A stretch of 64,000 nucleotides of DNA from Gemmatimonadaceae bacterium (GTDB taxonomy: Bacteria > Gemmatimonadota > Gemmatimonadetes > Gemmatimonadales > Gemmatimonadaceae), in NCBI GenBank assembly GCA_035533015.1, contig DATLUQ010000046.1:1-64000 (forward strand). The letters run 5' to 3'. The translations under genes were made by a program, and so were the position numbers. The notes beneath the pieces are model-generated. The model was not told the DNA's origin. It did no database searches and was given only the letters and a program-made list of their open reading frames with translations. Position 1 is the stretch's first letter; the number at the start of each line of letters is the position of its first letter. Positions 1 through 7,651 of the stretch are shown here, piece after piece.

Positions 1-1442
1 GCCGGCCTCGCCGTCGCCGCGGTGACCACGGCCAGTGCCGCGCAGTTCACCGCCAGTGCCACGATCCCCACATTGAGATCCTTCACCGCCTGAGGCGCCC
101 ACGGCGCGAGCGTGGCCACCGACGCACCGCTCAGCGTGAGATAGGCCACCGTCGCCTCGCCGGCCACGATCCCCATCACGGCGCCCATCGTGGTGACGAG
201 CGGCCGCTCGCCCAGGCTCAACAGCAGCGCCGGGAAGAGCTGCGTGACGACGTTGTAGCCCATGAGCAGCAGCGGCACGATGGCCTCGCCGCCACGCAGC
301 GTGAGCCCCACGGCGGCCAATGCGAGCACCGGCACGAGCGCGCGCGCGAGCAGCGACACCGTGCGGTCGGTCGCCTCGGGCACGGCCACGCGATAGACGT
401 TCTGTGCCAGGATGGTCGCCGCCGTGACGAGGATCATCGAGCCCGGCACGAGCGCGGTGAGCAGCCCCGCGGCGCCGATCACCCCCACCCAGCCCGGCGC
501 GAAGGTCTGCTCCGAAATGCGCAGCAGCGACAGGTCCCCGGCGGCACCCTTGAGCCCCGGCACCTGCAAGACGGCCGCGAACCCGGCGAAGAATACGAAC
601 AGGATGATGAGCTGGTAGAGCGGCAGGATCACCGCGTTCTTGCGGAACACGTCCTCGTGCTTGGCGGTGTACGACCCGGCGAAAAATTGAGGCCACATGT
701 AGAAGCCCACCGCCGTGAGCAGCACGGTGGAGATGAACCAGGACGGGCTCATTCCGGCGCCGGGAAGCGTGAGGAACCCGGGGCGGGCCCGGTCGATGGC
801 CCGGAACATCGCGCCGTAGCCCCCGTAGTAGTGCACGGGCAGATAGACGCCGATCACCACGGCCACGCTGAGTATTAAAATATCCTTAAAAGCGGCAGTC
901 CATGCCGAGCCGCGAACGCCCGACACCACCACGTACAGCACGAGGGCCGCCGTGCCGGCCCAGACGGCGGCGGTTGGCGAGACGCGGCCGTACGACGCCT
1001 CGGACACGATGATGCCCAAGCCCTTGAGTTGCAGCACGAGGTACGGCACGAGCGCCACCACGCTCACCAGTCCCACGAGCGCGCCGAACGCCGGGCTCTC
1101 GTACTTGGACGCGAAGAAATCGGCCTGCGACACGAGCCCGTTGGCGCGCGCGTACCGCCACACCACGGGCAGCAGGAAGTACGAGATGGTGTACGCCGCC
1201 GCACCGTAGCACAGGATGTACAGCGCCGGCCCGCCCTTGCCGTAGGCCCACCCGCTGCCGCCGAGGAAGGTGAAGGTGGTGTAGATCTCCCCGGCCATGA
1301 GCAGGAACACGAAGATCGTGCCGAACCCGCGGCCGCCCACGCTCCACTGCTCCAGGTCCATCGTGTGGCCGCGCCGCGCCAGCAGACCGAGCGCGATGGC
1401 CGCGGCGAACGTGACGGCGAGGATGACGAGCGGCGCGGTCAT
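1..1442 (-). CDS. Sodium:solute symporter (SSS family), 3' end beyond the window
   Basis: This is a secondary transporter of the SSS/PutP family, which couples Na+ entry to uptake of an organic solute across the inner membrane. The reverse-strand frame is open from an ATG at 1442 to the window edge, about 480 codons, so the C-terminus is missing. I translated it by hand: it is a run of hydrophobic helices with family-like segments such as GEIYTTFTFLGGSGWAYG near residues 40-57 and MWPQFFAGSYTAKHEDVFRKN further in, typical of the monocarboxylate/pantothenate branch. Its start overlaps the stop of a DUF3311 gene by 4 nt, the usual pairing for this branch. The substrate cannot be read from the sequence. 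Confidence 0.85.
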   Translation of the reverse strand, partial: MTAPLVILAVTFAAAIALGLLARRGHTMDLEQWSVGGRGFGTIFVFLLMAGEIYTTFTFLGGSGWAYGKGGPALYILCYGAAAYTISYFLLPVVWRYARANGLVSQADFFASKYESPAFGALVGLVSVVALVPYLVLQLKGLGIIVSEASYGRVSPTAAVWAGTAALVLYVVVSGVRGSAWTAAFKDILILSVAVVIGVYLPVHYYGGYGAMFRAIDRARPGFLTLPGAGMSPSWFISTVLLTAVGFYMWPQFFAGSYTAKHEDVFRKNAVILPLYQLIILFVFFAGFAAVLQVPGLKGAAGDLSLLRISEQTFAPGWVGVIGAAGLLTALVPGSMILVTAATILAQNVYRVAVPEATDRTVSLLARALVPVLALAAVGLTLRGGEAIVPLLLMGYNVVTQLFPALLLSLGERPLVTTMGAVMGIVAGEATVAYLTLSGASVATLAPWAPQAVKDLNVGIVALAVNCAALAVVTAATARP

Positions 1443-1726
1443 CGCCCATCGCGCTTCCGGGCGCGGTCGAGCCGGTAGATCACCCCCATCACCACCGACG
1501 TTGCCACTACCCAGCCCACGATCCACGCCATCAGGAGCGGCAGCCCCAACACATACGGCTCCACCCGGTTGACGAAGGGAAGTCCGCCGAGCAGCCCGAG
1601 CATCGGGACCACGGCCAACCAGTGGTACGGACGGAAGCGCGTGGTATTCGGAGCGCGGGCGGGTGACTCGGGCAGGGTCGTCTCCTCGTGGCGGGCGGGT
1701 GAGCCGGCGTCGCGAGGGCGGAGCAT
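1439..1726 (-). CDS. DUF3311 small membrane protein, partner of the SSS symporter
   Basis: This small protein has two predicted membrane helices (HWLAVVPMLGLLGGLPF and a segment beginning LLMAWIVGWVVATSV), the DUF3311 pattern. Such proteins are often encoded directly before MctP-like symporters and are thought to assist them. Its stop overlaps the symporter ATG (ATGA), so the two are translationally coupled. The start is doubtful. The ATG at 1726 has no Shine-Dalgarno sequence and gives an N-terminus longer than usual for the family. A CTG at 1675 sits 6 nt after GAGGAG and would give about 78 residues, closer to family size. Confidence 0.7.
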   Translation of the reverse strand: MLRPRDAGSPARHEETTLPESPARAPNTTRFRPYHWLAVVPMLGLLGGLPFVNRVEPYVLGLPLLMAWIVGWVVATSVVMGVIYRLDRARKRDGR

Positions 1727-1835
1727 ACGGCCGGAAACGGCCAGGCGGAAGAGCACCACGGCCGGACGCCGGCGCGCCGTACCACGGGTCCGACAGCGCA
1801 AGTTTCAGTTGTCTTATACCGCACCGCAGAGGTCC

Positions 1836-2243
1836 CTACCGCTGCTCCCGCAACTCCTCCAGCACGGCCAGCGTGCTGAACCCGTGAAACCGTGTGTCTG
1901 CCTCGTTGCGGGCGACCCAGGCGTGGGCGGCGATCCCCGCCTGGCCCGCGCCCGCCGCTTCGCGCTTCACCCCGATGCACACGGCGGCCGGCACCCCCGC
2001 CCGCCGGAGCGTGAGGCACTCGGCTACGCTCTCGTAGAGACAACTGGTGCGCCAGCGTCCGCCGGGTATCCACGACAGCGCGCGCAACGCGCCACGCGCG
2101 GCACTGAGGGCGCGGCCCGGTTCGGGGCGCGGTACGGCCGGCGCGTCGGCCGGCAGCGACAATAGCTCGGCCAGCCGTTTGGACGCGATCCACCCCGGGG
2201 TCTCGAGCGCGGCGCGGATACCGGTCACCATACCCGCGCTCAC
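1836..2243 (-). CDS. Lasso peptide B2-like transglutaminase-fold protein (orphan)
   Basis: A protein of 135 residues from a GTG start. It carries the Transglut_core3 / lasso-peptide B2 signature: RTSCLYESVAECLTLRRAG followed by IGVKREAAGAG and AAHAWVARN. The Cys and His of the cysteine-protease-like triad are visible (SCLYES, AHAW). In lasso pathways B2 removes the leader peptide together with an RRE protein (B1), and an asparagine-synthetase-like cyclase closes the ring. Neither partner nor a precursor gene is visible nearby. Here it is therefore either an orphan or part of an unrelated peptide or protein processing role. The frame is open upstream to about 2320, so the start could lie further out. 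Confidence 0.65.
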   Translation of the reverse strand: MSAGMVTGIRAALETPGWIASKRLAELLSLPADAPAVPRPEPGRALSAARGALRALSWIPGGRWRTSCLYESVAECLTLRRAGVPAAVCIGVKREAAGAGQAGIAAHAWVARNEADTRFHGFSTLAVLEELREQR

Positions 2244-2387
2244 GCCCGCGCGGTCCCAGAGGCGAGAGAGGCGATACCCACGTGGTTCTCCAAAGAGGCG
2301 AGGGCTGGGGCCAAGGATTTACGAATTCAATACCTCGGTCCCGACGATTCAGTTCGCGAGCGGCTGGCGCGGACTTCCCGGCTACCA

Positions 2388-2399
2388 TACCATCGAAGC
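2388..2399 (+). promoter_or_regulatory. Extended TANNNT box 6 nt before the start codon (leaderless promoter candidate)
   Basis: TACCAT at 2388-2393 is followed by exactly six bases and then the ATG at 2400. If TACCAT is the -10 element, transcription would begin at the A of the start codon and the mRNA would have no leader. No Shine-Dalgarno sequence precedes the ATG, which agrees. The same spacing recurs before other genes in this window. Confidence 0.45.
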
Positions 2400-3353
2400 A
2401 TGCGTTTGCACAGTCGTCTCGCACTGGGGGCGCTCGCGGCGGCGTGCGCGTCGGCGTCGCAGCCGGCACGGGTTCCAGCGACTGCCTCGCCGGGAAACGG
2501 TGCCGCGACCGTGCGGCCAGCCGCCAACCCCGCCCTCGCCGACTCGGTGATGGCTGCCGACGCGGCGCGCACCGACTCGGTGGCTCGGCTGGGCTACCTG
2601 GACGGGATGATGGCGACGCTCGCCCCCGACGTCGTGTACCTGCGCGGCGGACAGCCAATGGCATTCGGCCAGTTGAGCGTTCGCGCGATGCTCGCCTCGG
2701 CGCTCCCGGCCGGCGCCATGTCATTCCGCTGGCAGCCGGTGCGGGTGGGCGTGTCGAACGATGGCACGGTGGCCTACACCATGGGCATTGCCGCGTCGAG
2801 CTCGAGCGCCGGCACCCAGCACGCGACGGTCCGGCTGGACCGCTACATCGCGTTCTGGCGGCGGCAGGAGGATGGGGCGTGGCGCGTGCAGGCGTACGCC
2901 GAGATCGGGCCGCCCCCGGCGAAGGGACCGGTGCTGGTCAACGCCGGCGGGCCACGGCCGCTCCACGACTTCCCCAGCCGGGATTCGCTGGCGCACGTGC
3001 TCGAATCCACCGACAGTGTCTTCTCGGCAGACGCATTGCATCAAGGGTTGGCGCATGCGTTCGGGACCTTCGCGGCGCCCGACGCGATGACCTTTGCCGG
3101 GTCACGGTTCGTGGTGGGCCCCGCGGCGATTCGCGCCGAGCACATGGCGCCCGGCGAGGGCAGCCTCTCCTGGCGCGCCGTGGCGGGTGACGCGGCGAAC
3201 TCCGCTGACATGGGATTCACGGTGGGGCGGTATACGTTCACCGTGCGGGGTGGGGTTGTCGGCACGGGGAAGTACCTCACCATCTGGGTTGAGCAGCCGC
3301 TGGGGGCGTGGCGGTACGTGGCAGACGGCGGAAACGCGGATCCCTCCCGCTAG
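2400..3353 (+). CDS. Exported lipoprotein with two NTF2/SnoaL-like (DUF4440) domains
   Basis: A 317-residue protein with an N-terminal signal and a lipobox-like LAAACAS, so probably lipid-anchored at Cys 17 on the periplasmic side. Two consecutive domains, roughly residues 50-165 and 185-310, each resemble the DUF4440/SnoaL NTF2-like fold, with FRWQPVRVGVSNDGTVAYTMG in the first and DMGFTVGRYTFTVRG in the second, each followed by an aromatic-rich strand ending in a Trp-Arg pair (GAWRVQAY, GAWRYVAD). Such proteins are small ligand-binding pockets or scaffolds. No catalytic set is evident. It stands alone, convergent with nothing close. Confidence 0.65.
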   Translation: MRLHSRLALGALAAACASASQPARVPATASPGNGAATVRPAANPALADSVMAADAARTDSVARLGYLDGMMATLAPDVVYLRGGQPMAFGQLSVRAMLASALPAGAMSFRWQPVRVGVSNDGTVAYTMGIAASSSSAGTQHATVRLDRYIAFWRRQEDGAWRVQAYAEIGPPPAKGPVLVNAGGPRPLHDFPSRDSLAHVLESTDSVFSADALHQGLAHAFGTFAAPDAMTFAGSRFVVGPAAIRAEHMAPGEGSLSWRAVAGDAANSADMGFTVGRYTFTVRGGVVGTGKYLTIWVEQPLGAWRYVADGGNADPSR

Positions 3354-3381
3354 CATTGTTGGCCAGTCCGCATGCATTTGG

Positions 3382-3399
3382 AATTCGTCAATACGAATT
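3382..3399. promoter_or_regulatory. Inverted repeat AATTCGT-CAAT-ACGAATT
   Basis: A perfect 7-bp inverted repeat with a 4-base spacer in the gap after the NTF2-like gene and before ompA. It is AT-rich against a very GC-rich background and has no T-run after it, so it looks more like an operator than a terminator. The regulator is unknown. Confidence 0.35.
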
Positions 3400-3557
3400 T
3401 CCCCGGCTTGACCGCAACCCGAATGCTGGTGACGTTTATCGAGCCAGGAGCCATGGACAAGGTGTTACGCACAAAGCTCTTATGGCCATTCCGGCCGGAC
3501 ATGTAGGCCGGCCGACGCGCCAACCGACACTCCCGGAGTGGAGGAAAGGCGCGCGCA

Positions 3558-3578
3558 GCAATGGTTTAGAACCATTGC
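3558..3578. promoter_or_regulatory. 9-bp inverted repeat GCAATGGTT-TAG-AACCATTGC upstream of the OmpA gene
   Basis: Perfect 9-bp arms separated by TAG, centred about 67 bases before the OmpA start. It could be an operator bound by a dimeric regulator or a hairpin in the 5' leader controlling ompA translation, as leaders of outer-membrane protein genes are often regulated. No gene for the regulator can be assigned from this window. Confidence 0.45.
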
Positions 3579-3634
3579 CAGCTCGCGCGAATCGGCGCGG
3601 ATTTGTGCACTTACTCCTTTGGAGATCGGTACGT

Positions 3635-4768
3635 ATGCAACCAAGTCGCGTGATGATTCCAGCTCTTGCCGCACTGTTATTTTCATCCGCTGCCGCGGCG
3701 CAGAAGCCGGGGCCGGTGGAACTCGGTGCGTTTGGGCAATTCACAATCATGGACACCCCCTGGGCACTCAAGAACGGCTTGGGACTGGGTGGCCGCCTGG
3801 GCTACTTCGTGACCCCGCGCTGGGAACTCGAGGCTGATCTGAGTTCGTCCAGTCTTGGCGTGGAGGCTCCGCGGATCGGCACCGGCAACAAGAGCTATCA
3901 GACCTACGCCGCCCGCGTGACGTACAATCTGCCGGTGAGCGGAAACGAGGTCCTGATCGGCGTCGGGTTCGGCGGCGAGACCGTGGACGGTGGTCGCGAC
4001 TTCTCGCTGTCGCCGGCCCTGGGATACCGCTGGAACCTGAACAACACCGTGTCGTTGCGGTTCGACGGGCTGGTGGAGTACGTCGAGAACCCGGCCGACG
4101 AGCGGTTCTCGTTCCCGACGGCGCCGAACGCCACCAATAAGAACGCCGCGCGTTCTTCCAACCTGGAGTTGCGCGCGGGACTGAGCTTCCGGCTTGGCGG
4201 CGAAGGGGCCCCCGTGGCAGCGCCCAAGCCAGTGGTGATCAACCAGGACAGCATCGACGCCGCGCGGCGCCGTGATTCGATCGCGGCCGCCGACGCAGCC
4301 CGTGAGCGGGCGCGGCAGGATTCGATCAACGCGGCAGCGCGGGCGCGGCAGGACAGTATCGATGCGGCCAACCGCGCGCGGGCCGAAGAAGCCGCGCGTC
4401 TCAAGACGGCCCTCGAGGCGAAGATCTACTTCGACTTCAACAAGTACGATCTGCGCGACGACGCCAAGAGCGCGCTCGACGCCAAGATTCCGGTGATGCA
4501 GGCGAATCCCAATGTGCGGATCCGCATCGAGGGGAACACCGACGAGCGGGGCTCCGACACGTACAACCAGGCGCTGGGCATGCGCCGAGCGGAGCAGGCG
4601 CGCCGCTATCTGGTGGACAAGGGCATCGATGCCGGACGCATCGACATGGTGAGCAACGGTGAAGAGAAGCCGGTGTGCACCGAGCACGAAGAGTCGTGCT
4701 GGTCGCAGAACCGCCGCGACGAGTTCGTAATCGTGGCCGGTGGCGACAACCTGATGCCGCCGCGGTAA
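3635..4768 (+). CDS. OmpA-family outer membrane protein with beta-barrel and peptidoglycan-binding domain
   Basis: A structural outer-membrane protein of 377 residues. The ATG at 3635 was chosen because it follows GGAG and opens a signal peptide (MIPALAALLFSSAAAAQ). The upstream extension of this frame lacks such features. Residues about 25-190 form an eight-strand-type barrel of alternating hydrophobic strands. Next comes an Ala/Arg/Asp-rich heptad-like linker with repeated RQDSI units (about 200-250). Residues about 255-370 are the OmpA/Pal C-terminal domain, with IYFDFNKYDLRDDAK and GNTDERGSDTYNQALGMRRA, which binds diaminopimelate of peptidoglycan. It links outer membrane to cell wall. 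A strong terminator hairpin follows at 4791. Confidence 0.9.
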   Translation: MQPSRVMIPALAALLFSSAAAAQKPGPVELGAFGQFTIMDTPWALKNGLGLGGRLGYFVTPRWELEADLSSSSLGVEAPRIGTGNKSYQTYAARVTYNLPVSGNEVLIGVGFGGETVDGGRDFSLSPALGYRWNLNNTVSLRFDGLVEYVENPADERFSFPTAPNATNKNAARSSNLELRAGLSFRLGGEGAPVAAPKPVVINQDSIDAARRRDSIAAADAARERARQDSINAAARARQDSIDAANRARAEEAARLKTALEAKIYFDFNKYDLRDDAKSALDAKIPVMQANPNVRIRIEGNTDERGSDTYNQALGMRRAEQARRYLVDKGIDAGRIDMVSNGEEKPVCTEHEESCWSQNRRDEFVIVAGGDNLMPPR

Positions 4769-4790
4769 CTCGTTACCCGCATGGCAGTTG

Positions 4791-4823
4791 ACGCGCGGGG
4801 GGCTCCGGCTCCCCGCGCGTTTG
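4791..4823 (+). terminator. Hairpin terminator after the OmpA gene
   Basis: ACGCGCGGGG and CCCCGCGCGT form a perfect 10-bp stem around a 10-base loop, followed by TTTG. It lies 23 bases after the OmpA stop and before a separate promoter/RBS region for the next gene, so it is a likely intrinsic terminator despite the short T-run. Confidence 0.7.
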
Positions 4824-4897
4824 CCTTGCGCACTCGAGTTGCCCGGTGTGATCCGGTAGGGTAGGGTAAAGGGAAGGGGACGGGATCCGGAGGTGCT

Positions 4898-5392
4898 ATG
4901 AAGAGACGCACAATGATGCTGTTGGCAGCGGCCGGGACGGCACTGTTCTCGGGGTCGGCGCTGGCCCAGGGGCGCCCGCTGCCGCCACAACCCCCGCCGC
5001 CGCGCACGCAGCAAGCCACGGCGGGTGCGGCCATTCCGCCGGCACCTCCGGCTCCGGCCATGCTGGCGCCGCGGGCGTATTATCCGAACGTCTACGGGCA
5101 GCCGGCCTTCTACACCTCGGTGCCGGTGACCGTGGCCTCGGACGGGCGGGTGTATGCCAACTTCGGGTTCGGTTACACGCTGGTGCCGCAGCAGTGTTCG
5201 GTGCAGCGACTCAGGCAGCGAGGCGATGGCGCGGGTACCGTCCACGGCCAGGTCGTGCAGCCCCACGCGACGCAGCCGGTGCCGCAGGGTGTGACGCCGG
5301 CGCCGAACCCGAACGGCACGTCGGCCGCGCAGCCGGAAACCGGTCCGTGCTGGACGCGCGCGCCGAATGGTTTGGTCGTGGTGTACCGCTAG
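4898..5392 (+). CDS. Exported proline-rich protein of unknown function
   Basis: A 164-residue protein preceded by a good ribosome site (GGAGGTGCT then ATG). It begins with a classical signal peptide (MLLAAAGTALFSGSALAQ). A proline-rich stretch (residues about 25-60) leads into a short region with aromatic-rich strands (RAYYPNVYGQPAFYTSVP, GRVYANFGFGYTLVPQQC). Two cysteines (in PQQCSV and GPCWTR) could form a disulfide in the periplasm. I do not recognise a family. It is probably a periplasmic or surface protein, and it is separated from ompA by a terminator. Confidence 0.6.
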   Translation: MKRRTMMLLAAAGTALFSGSALAQGRPLPPQPPPPRTQQATAGAAIPPAPPAPAMLAPRAYYPNVYGQPAFYTSVPVTVASDGRVYANFGFGYTLVPQQCSVQRLRQRGDGAGTVHGQVVQPHATQPVPQGVTPAPNPNGTSAAQPETGPCWTRAPNGLVVVYR

Positions 5393-5436
5393 CGCGCCAG
5401 GCGACGATCAGCGAACGGTGCGCGGGGCGAGGGCGA

Positions 5437-6090
5437 TCAGCCCTCGCCCTTCTTCACACTGTCGGCGACGGGCTCGAAGATACGGCGCACGCCGCGCCAT
5501 ACCCGCACGAGTGCCTCGTTGCGGCGGTCGAACGTGGTCTCGATGACGCGGCCGGCAGTGACGCTGGCGTGGACGTACCGGCCGTCACCCACGTAGATGG
5601 CCACGTGGCTGGCGCCCTGCTTGGAGCGGCCGAAGGTGAGCAGGTCGCCGGGTCTGAGTTCGCTGGTGTCGCGGGGCACCGCCTCGCCGATGCGGGCCTG
5701 GAGCCGCGCGGTGCGGGGGGCCGAGATGTCGAGCAGGCCGAGCACGTACTTCACAAGGCCGCTGCAGTCGAAGCCCCGCTCGGGCGACGCACCGCCGCGC
5801 ACGTAGGGTGTGCCGATCTGGGCGCGGGCGAGGGCAACGATCGAGTCGCGCATCGCGTCGGCCGACGCGGTGAACCGGGCGAAGGGCTTGGGGCCGTCGG
5901 TGGTCGCCGCGGCGTCGAGCAGATGACTGAGCTTGGACCCCGGGACCGCGATCGAGGTACGGGACGCAGCCACCGGTTCTGGGTCCTGAGCACGCACCGC
6001 CGGCACCCACAGGAGAGCGGCCGCGAGCGCGAGGCTGGCGGCACGCAGCGCGCGCGTGGAGCGAGTGGACGGAGCGAGGTGGATGCGCAT
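5437..6090 (-). CDS. NlpC/P60 family cell-wall hydrolase
   Basis: An exported cysteine peptidase of 217 residues, likely cleaving D-Glu/Dap-type bonds in peptidoglycan stem peptides. A signal peptide occupies residues 1-34 (ending VPAVRAQ). The NlpC/P60 domain fills about 80-205, with the catalytic Cys in RGFDCSGLVKYV, His in GASHVAIYVGDG and the third polar residue in YVHAS. PRDTSELRPGDLLTF is the typical strand before the catalytic His. There are no SH3 or LysM domains. It is last in a row of co-directional genes (cystathionine enzyme, queC, queE) but the 125-bp gap suggests its own promoter. Confidence 0.9.
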   Translation of the reverse strand: MRIHLAPSTRSTRALRAASLALAAALLWVPAVRAQDPEPVAASRTSIAVPGSKLSHLLDAAATTDGPKPFARFTASADAMRDSIVALARAQIGTPYVRGGASPERGFDCSGLVKYVLGLLDISAPRTARLQARIGEAVPRDTSELRPGDLLTFGRSKQGASHVAIYVGDGRYVHASVTAGRVIETTFDRRNEALVRVWRGVRRIFEPVADSVKKGEG

Positions 6091-6215
6091 GCCAGCGGGA
6101 CGGAACGTGGCGAAACACGAAGCCAGGGACGGACCTGGCTACGGGAAAGGACAATGAAAGATGGCGCGGTTCGACGCGTGCGGTCAACCGGGGGAGGGAA
6201 CCTTTGTGCCGGGAG

Positions 6216-6851
6216 CTACCGGATGCCCAGCGCTTTGTGTGTCTGGAGGCTCAGCCGCCACTGCGGGTGCGCGAGGGAGTAGGCGAGTGCCGCCCGCGTG
6301 TTGCCCTCGAGGTGCGGCCCGTCCATCGGCTGCAGCGAGAAGTGCGCGAAGTCGAGTGCCGCGTAACGGTCGGGTTCGCCGCCGGCCTGCGGATACACGA
6401 GTTTGAGTTCGTCACCGTGCGTGAGCACGAGGGGGGCGTCGGCTTTGGGGCTCACGCACACCCAGTCGATCCCGGGCGGCGCGAGCAGCGTGCCGTTGGT
6501 CTCCACCGCGACCTCGAAGCCGCGGGCGTGCAGGGCGTCGACGAGCGGGGCATCGAGCTGGAGCAGCGGCTCCCCTCCGGTGCATACCACGTAGGGGCGC
6601 CCGCGTGCGGCCGCAGTCCGCGGCCACCGGGCGGCGACGGCGCTAGCCAGGGCGTCGGGCGTCTCGAACCGCCCACCGTCGGGCCCGACGCCCACGAACT
6701 CGGTGTCGCAGAACTTACATATCGCGGCGGTGCGGTCGGCCTCGCGCCCCGACCAGAGATTGCAGCCGCTGAACCGGCAGAACACGGCGGGGCGGCCGGC
6801 GTGGAAGCCCTCGCCCTGCAGGGTGTAGAAGATTTCGCGGACGGTGTACAC
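6216..6851 (-). CDS. queE: 7-carboxy-7-deazaguanine synthase
   Basis: A radical-SAM enzyme that contracts 6-carboxytetrahydropterin to 7-carboxy-7-deazaguanine, the second unique step to queuosine and other 7-deazapurines. The 211-residue protein starts with EIFYTLQGEGFHAGRPAVFC. Its iron-sulfur cluster motif is Cys-x14-Cys-x2-Cys (GCN...CKFCDT), the unusual spacing known from the Burkholderia-type QueE rather than Cys-x3-Cys-x2-Cys. VVCTGGEPLLQLD supplies the SAM-binding GGE. The start is GTG, with no Shine-Dalgarno but a TAATAT box 6 nt before it. queC lies just upstream on the same strand. queD and queF are not in this window. Confidence 0.93.
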   Translation of the reverse strand: MYTVREIFYTLQGEGFHAGRPAVFCRFSGCNLWSGREADRTAAICKFCDTEFVGVGPDGGRFETPDALASAVAARWPRTAAARGRPYVVCTGGEPLLQLDAPLVDALHARGFEVAVETNGTLLAPPGIDWVCVSPKADAPLVLTHGDELKLVYPQAGGEPDRYAALDFAHFSLQPMDGPHLEGNTRAALAYSLAHPQWRLSLQTHKALGIR

Positions 6852-6863
6852 GAGAGAATATTA
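6852..6863 (-). promoter_or_regulatory. TAATAT box 6 nt before the queE GTG (leaderless promoter candidate)
   Basis: Reading the minus strand, TAATAT (6858-6863) is followed by six bases and the GTG start at 6851. This is the spacing expected if the start codon is also the first transcribed base. There is no Shine-Dalgarno sequence. It would let queE be transcribed separately from queC. Confidence 0.5.
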
Positions 6864-6943
6864 CGGAGCGCCGGGGTCGAACGGCAGGACGCAGGCTCTC
6901 GGCGGACCGCTCCCAGCCTCCGGTTGCGGCGTCATTCGTGGTG

Positions 6944-7642
6944 TCAACCGCCGGCGTACCGCGCCGGATCCTTCACCCCAGCTTCGGCAAATCCCTTGAG
7001 CCGCAGCAGGCAGGCGTCGCAGTGGCCACACGCCGCGCCCAGTGCGTCGGGATCATAGCAACTCGTGGTGAGGGAGTAGTCGACTCCCAACGACCTGCCC
7101 AGCCGAATGATGTCGGCCTTTGATAGGTCGATCAGCGGCGTGCTGATGCGGATGGGGGCGGTGCCCTCCACGCCGCTGCGCGTAGCGAGATTCGCCATGC
7201 GCTCGTACGCCTCGATGTACTCGGGGCGGCAGTCCGGGTACCCGGAATAGTCCAGCGCGTTGACGCCGATGAAGATCCGGCGGGCGCCGAGCACGTCGGC
7301 CCAGGCCAGGGCGAACGAGAGGAAGATCGTATTGCGCGCCGGGACGTACGTGATCGGGATGCCGGCGCCCATCTCGGCGGGTTCGCGGTCCTTGGGCACC
7401 GGCTCGGTTCCGGTGAGCGCCGAGCCGCCGAACACCCGCAGGTCGATGTCGGCGATCACGTGCTCGGCCACCGCGTAAGCGGCAGCCACGCGGCGCGCGG
7501 CGTCGAGTTCATGCACGTGGCGCTGGCCGTAGCGAAACGAGAGGGCGTACACGGAGTAGCCCTTCGACCTGGCCACGGCCAACACGGTGGTGGAATCGAG
7601 ACCTCCGCTCAGCAGCAGCACCGCCTTGGCGGGTTCGCTCAT
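6944..7642 (-). CDS. queC: 7-cyano-7-deazaguanine synthase
   Basis: QueC converts 7-carboxy-7-deazaguanine and ammonia to preQ0 at the cost of ATP. The 232-residue protein has the PP-loop [17 protein letters not shown] near the N-terminus, the substrate-binding [17 protein letters not shown] in the middle and the C-terminal zinc site of four cysteines (SCYDPD...[10 protein letters not shown]). It begins 9 nt after the stop of the cystathionine enzyme gene, so the two probably share a transcript, and it precedes queE by 92 bp. No preQ1 riboswitch can fit in the gap. Confidence 0.95.
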   Translation of the reverse strand: MSEPAKAVLLLSGGLDSTTVLAVARSKGYSVYALSFRYGQRHVHELDAARRVAAAYAVAEHVIADIDLRVFGGSALTGTEPVPKDREPAEMGAGIPITYVPARNTIFLSFALAWADVLGARRIFIGVNALDYSGYPDCRPEYIEAYERMANLATRSGVEGTAPIRISTPLIDLSKADIIRLGRSLGVDYSLTTSCYDPDALGAACGHCDACLLRLKGFAEAGVKDPARYAGG

Positions 7643-7651
7643 ACCGGCAGG

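Noticed and set aside
1836-2400. A lasso peptide biosynthetic cluster around the B2-like gene
   Set aside because: No cyclase, RRE protein or precursor with a plausible leader was found on either strand nearby.
3683-5266. A 527-codon open frame antisense to ompA and the proline-rich gene
   Set aside because: No recognisable protein features; it spans a terminator and two genes with signal peptides on the other strand.
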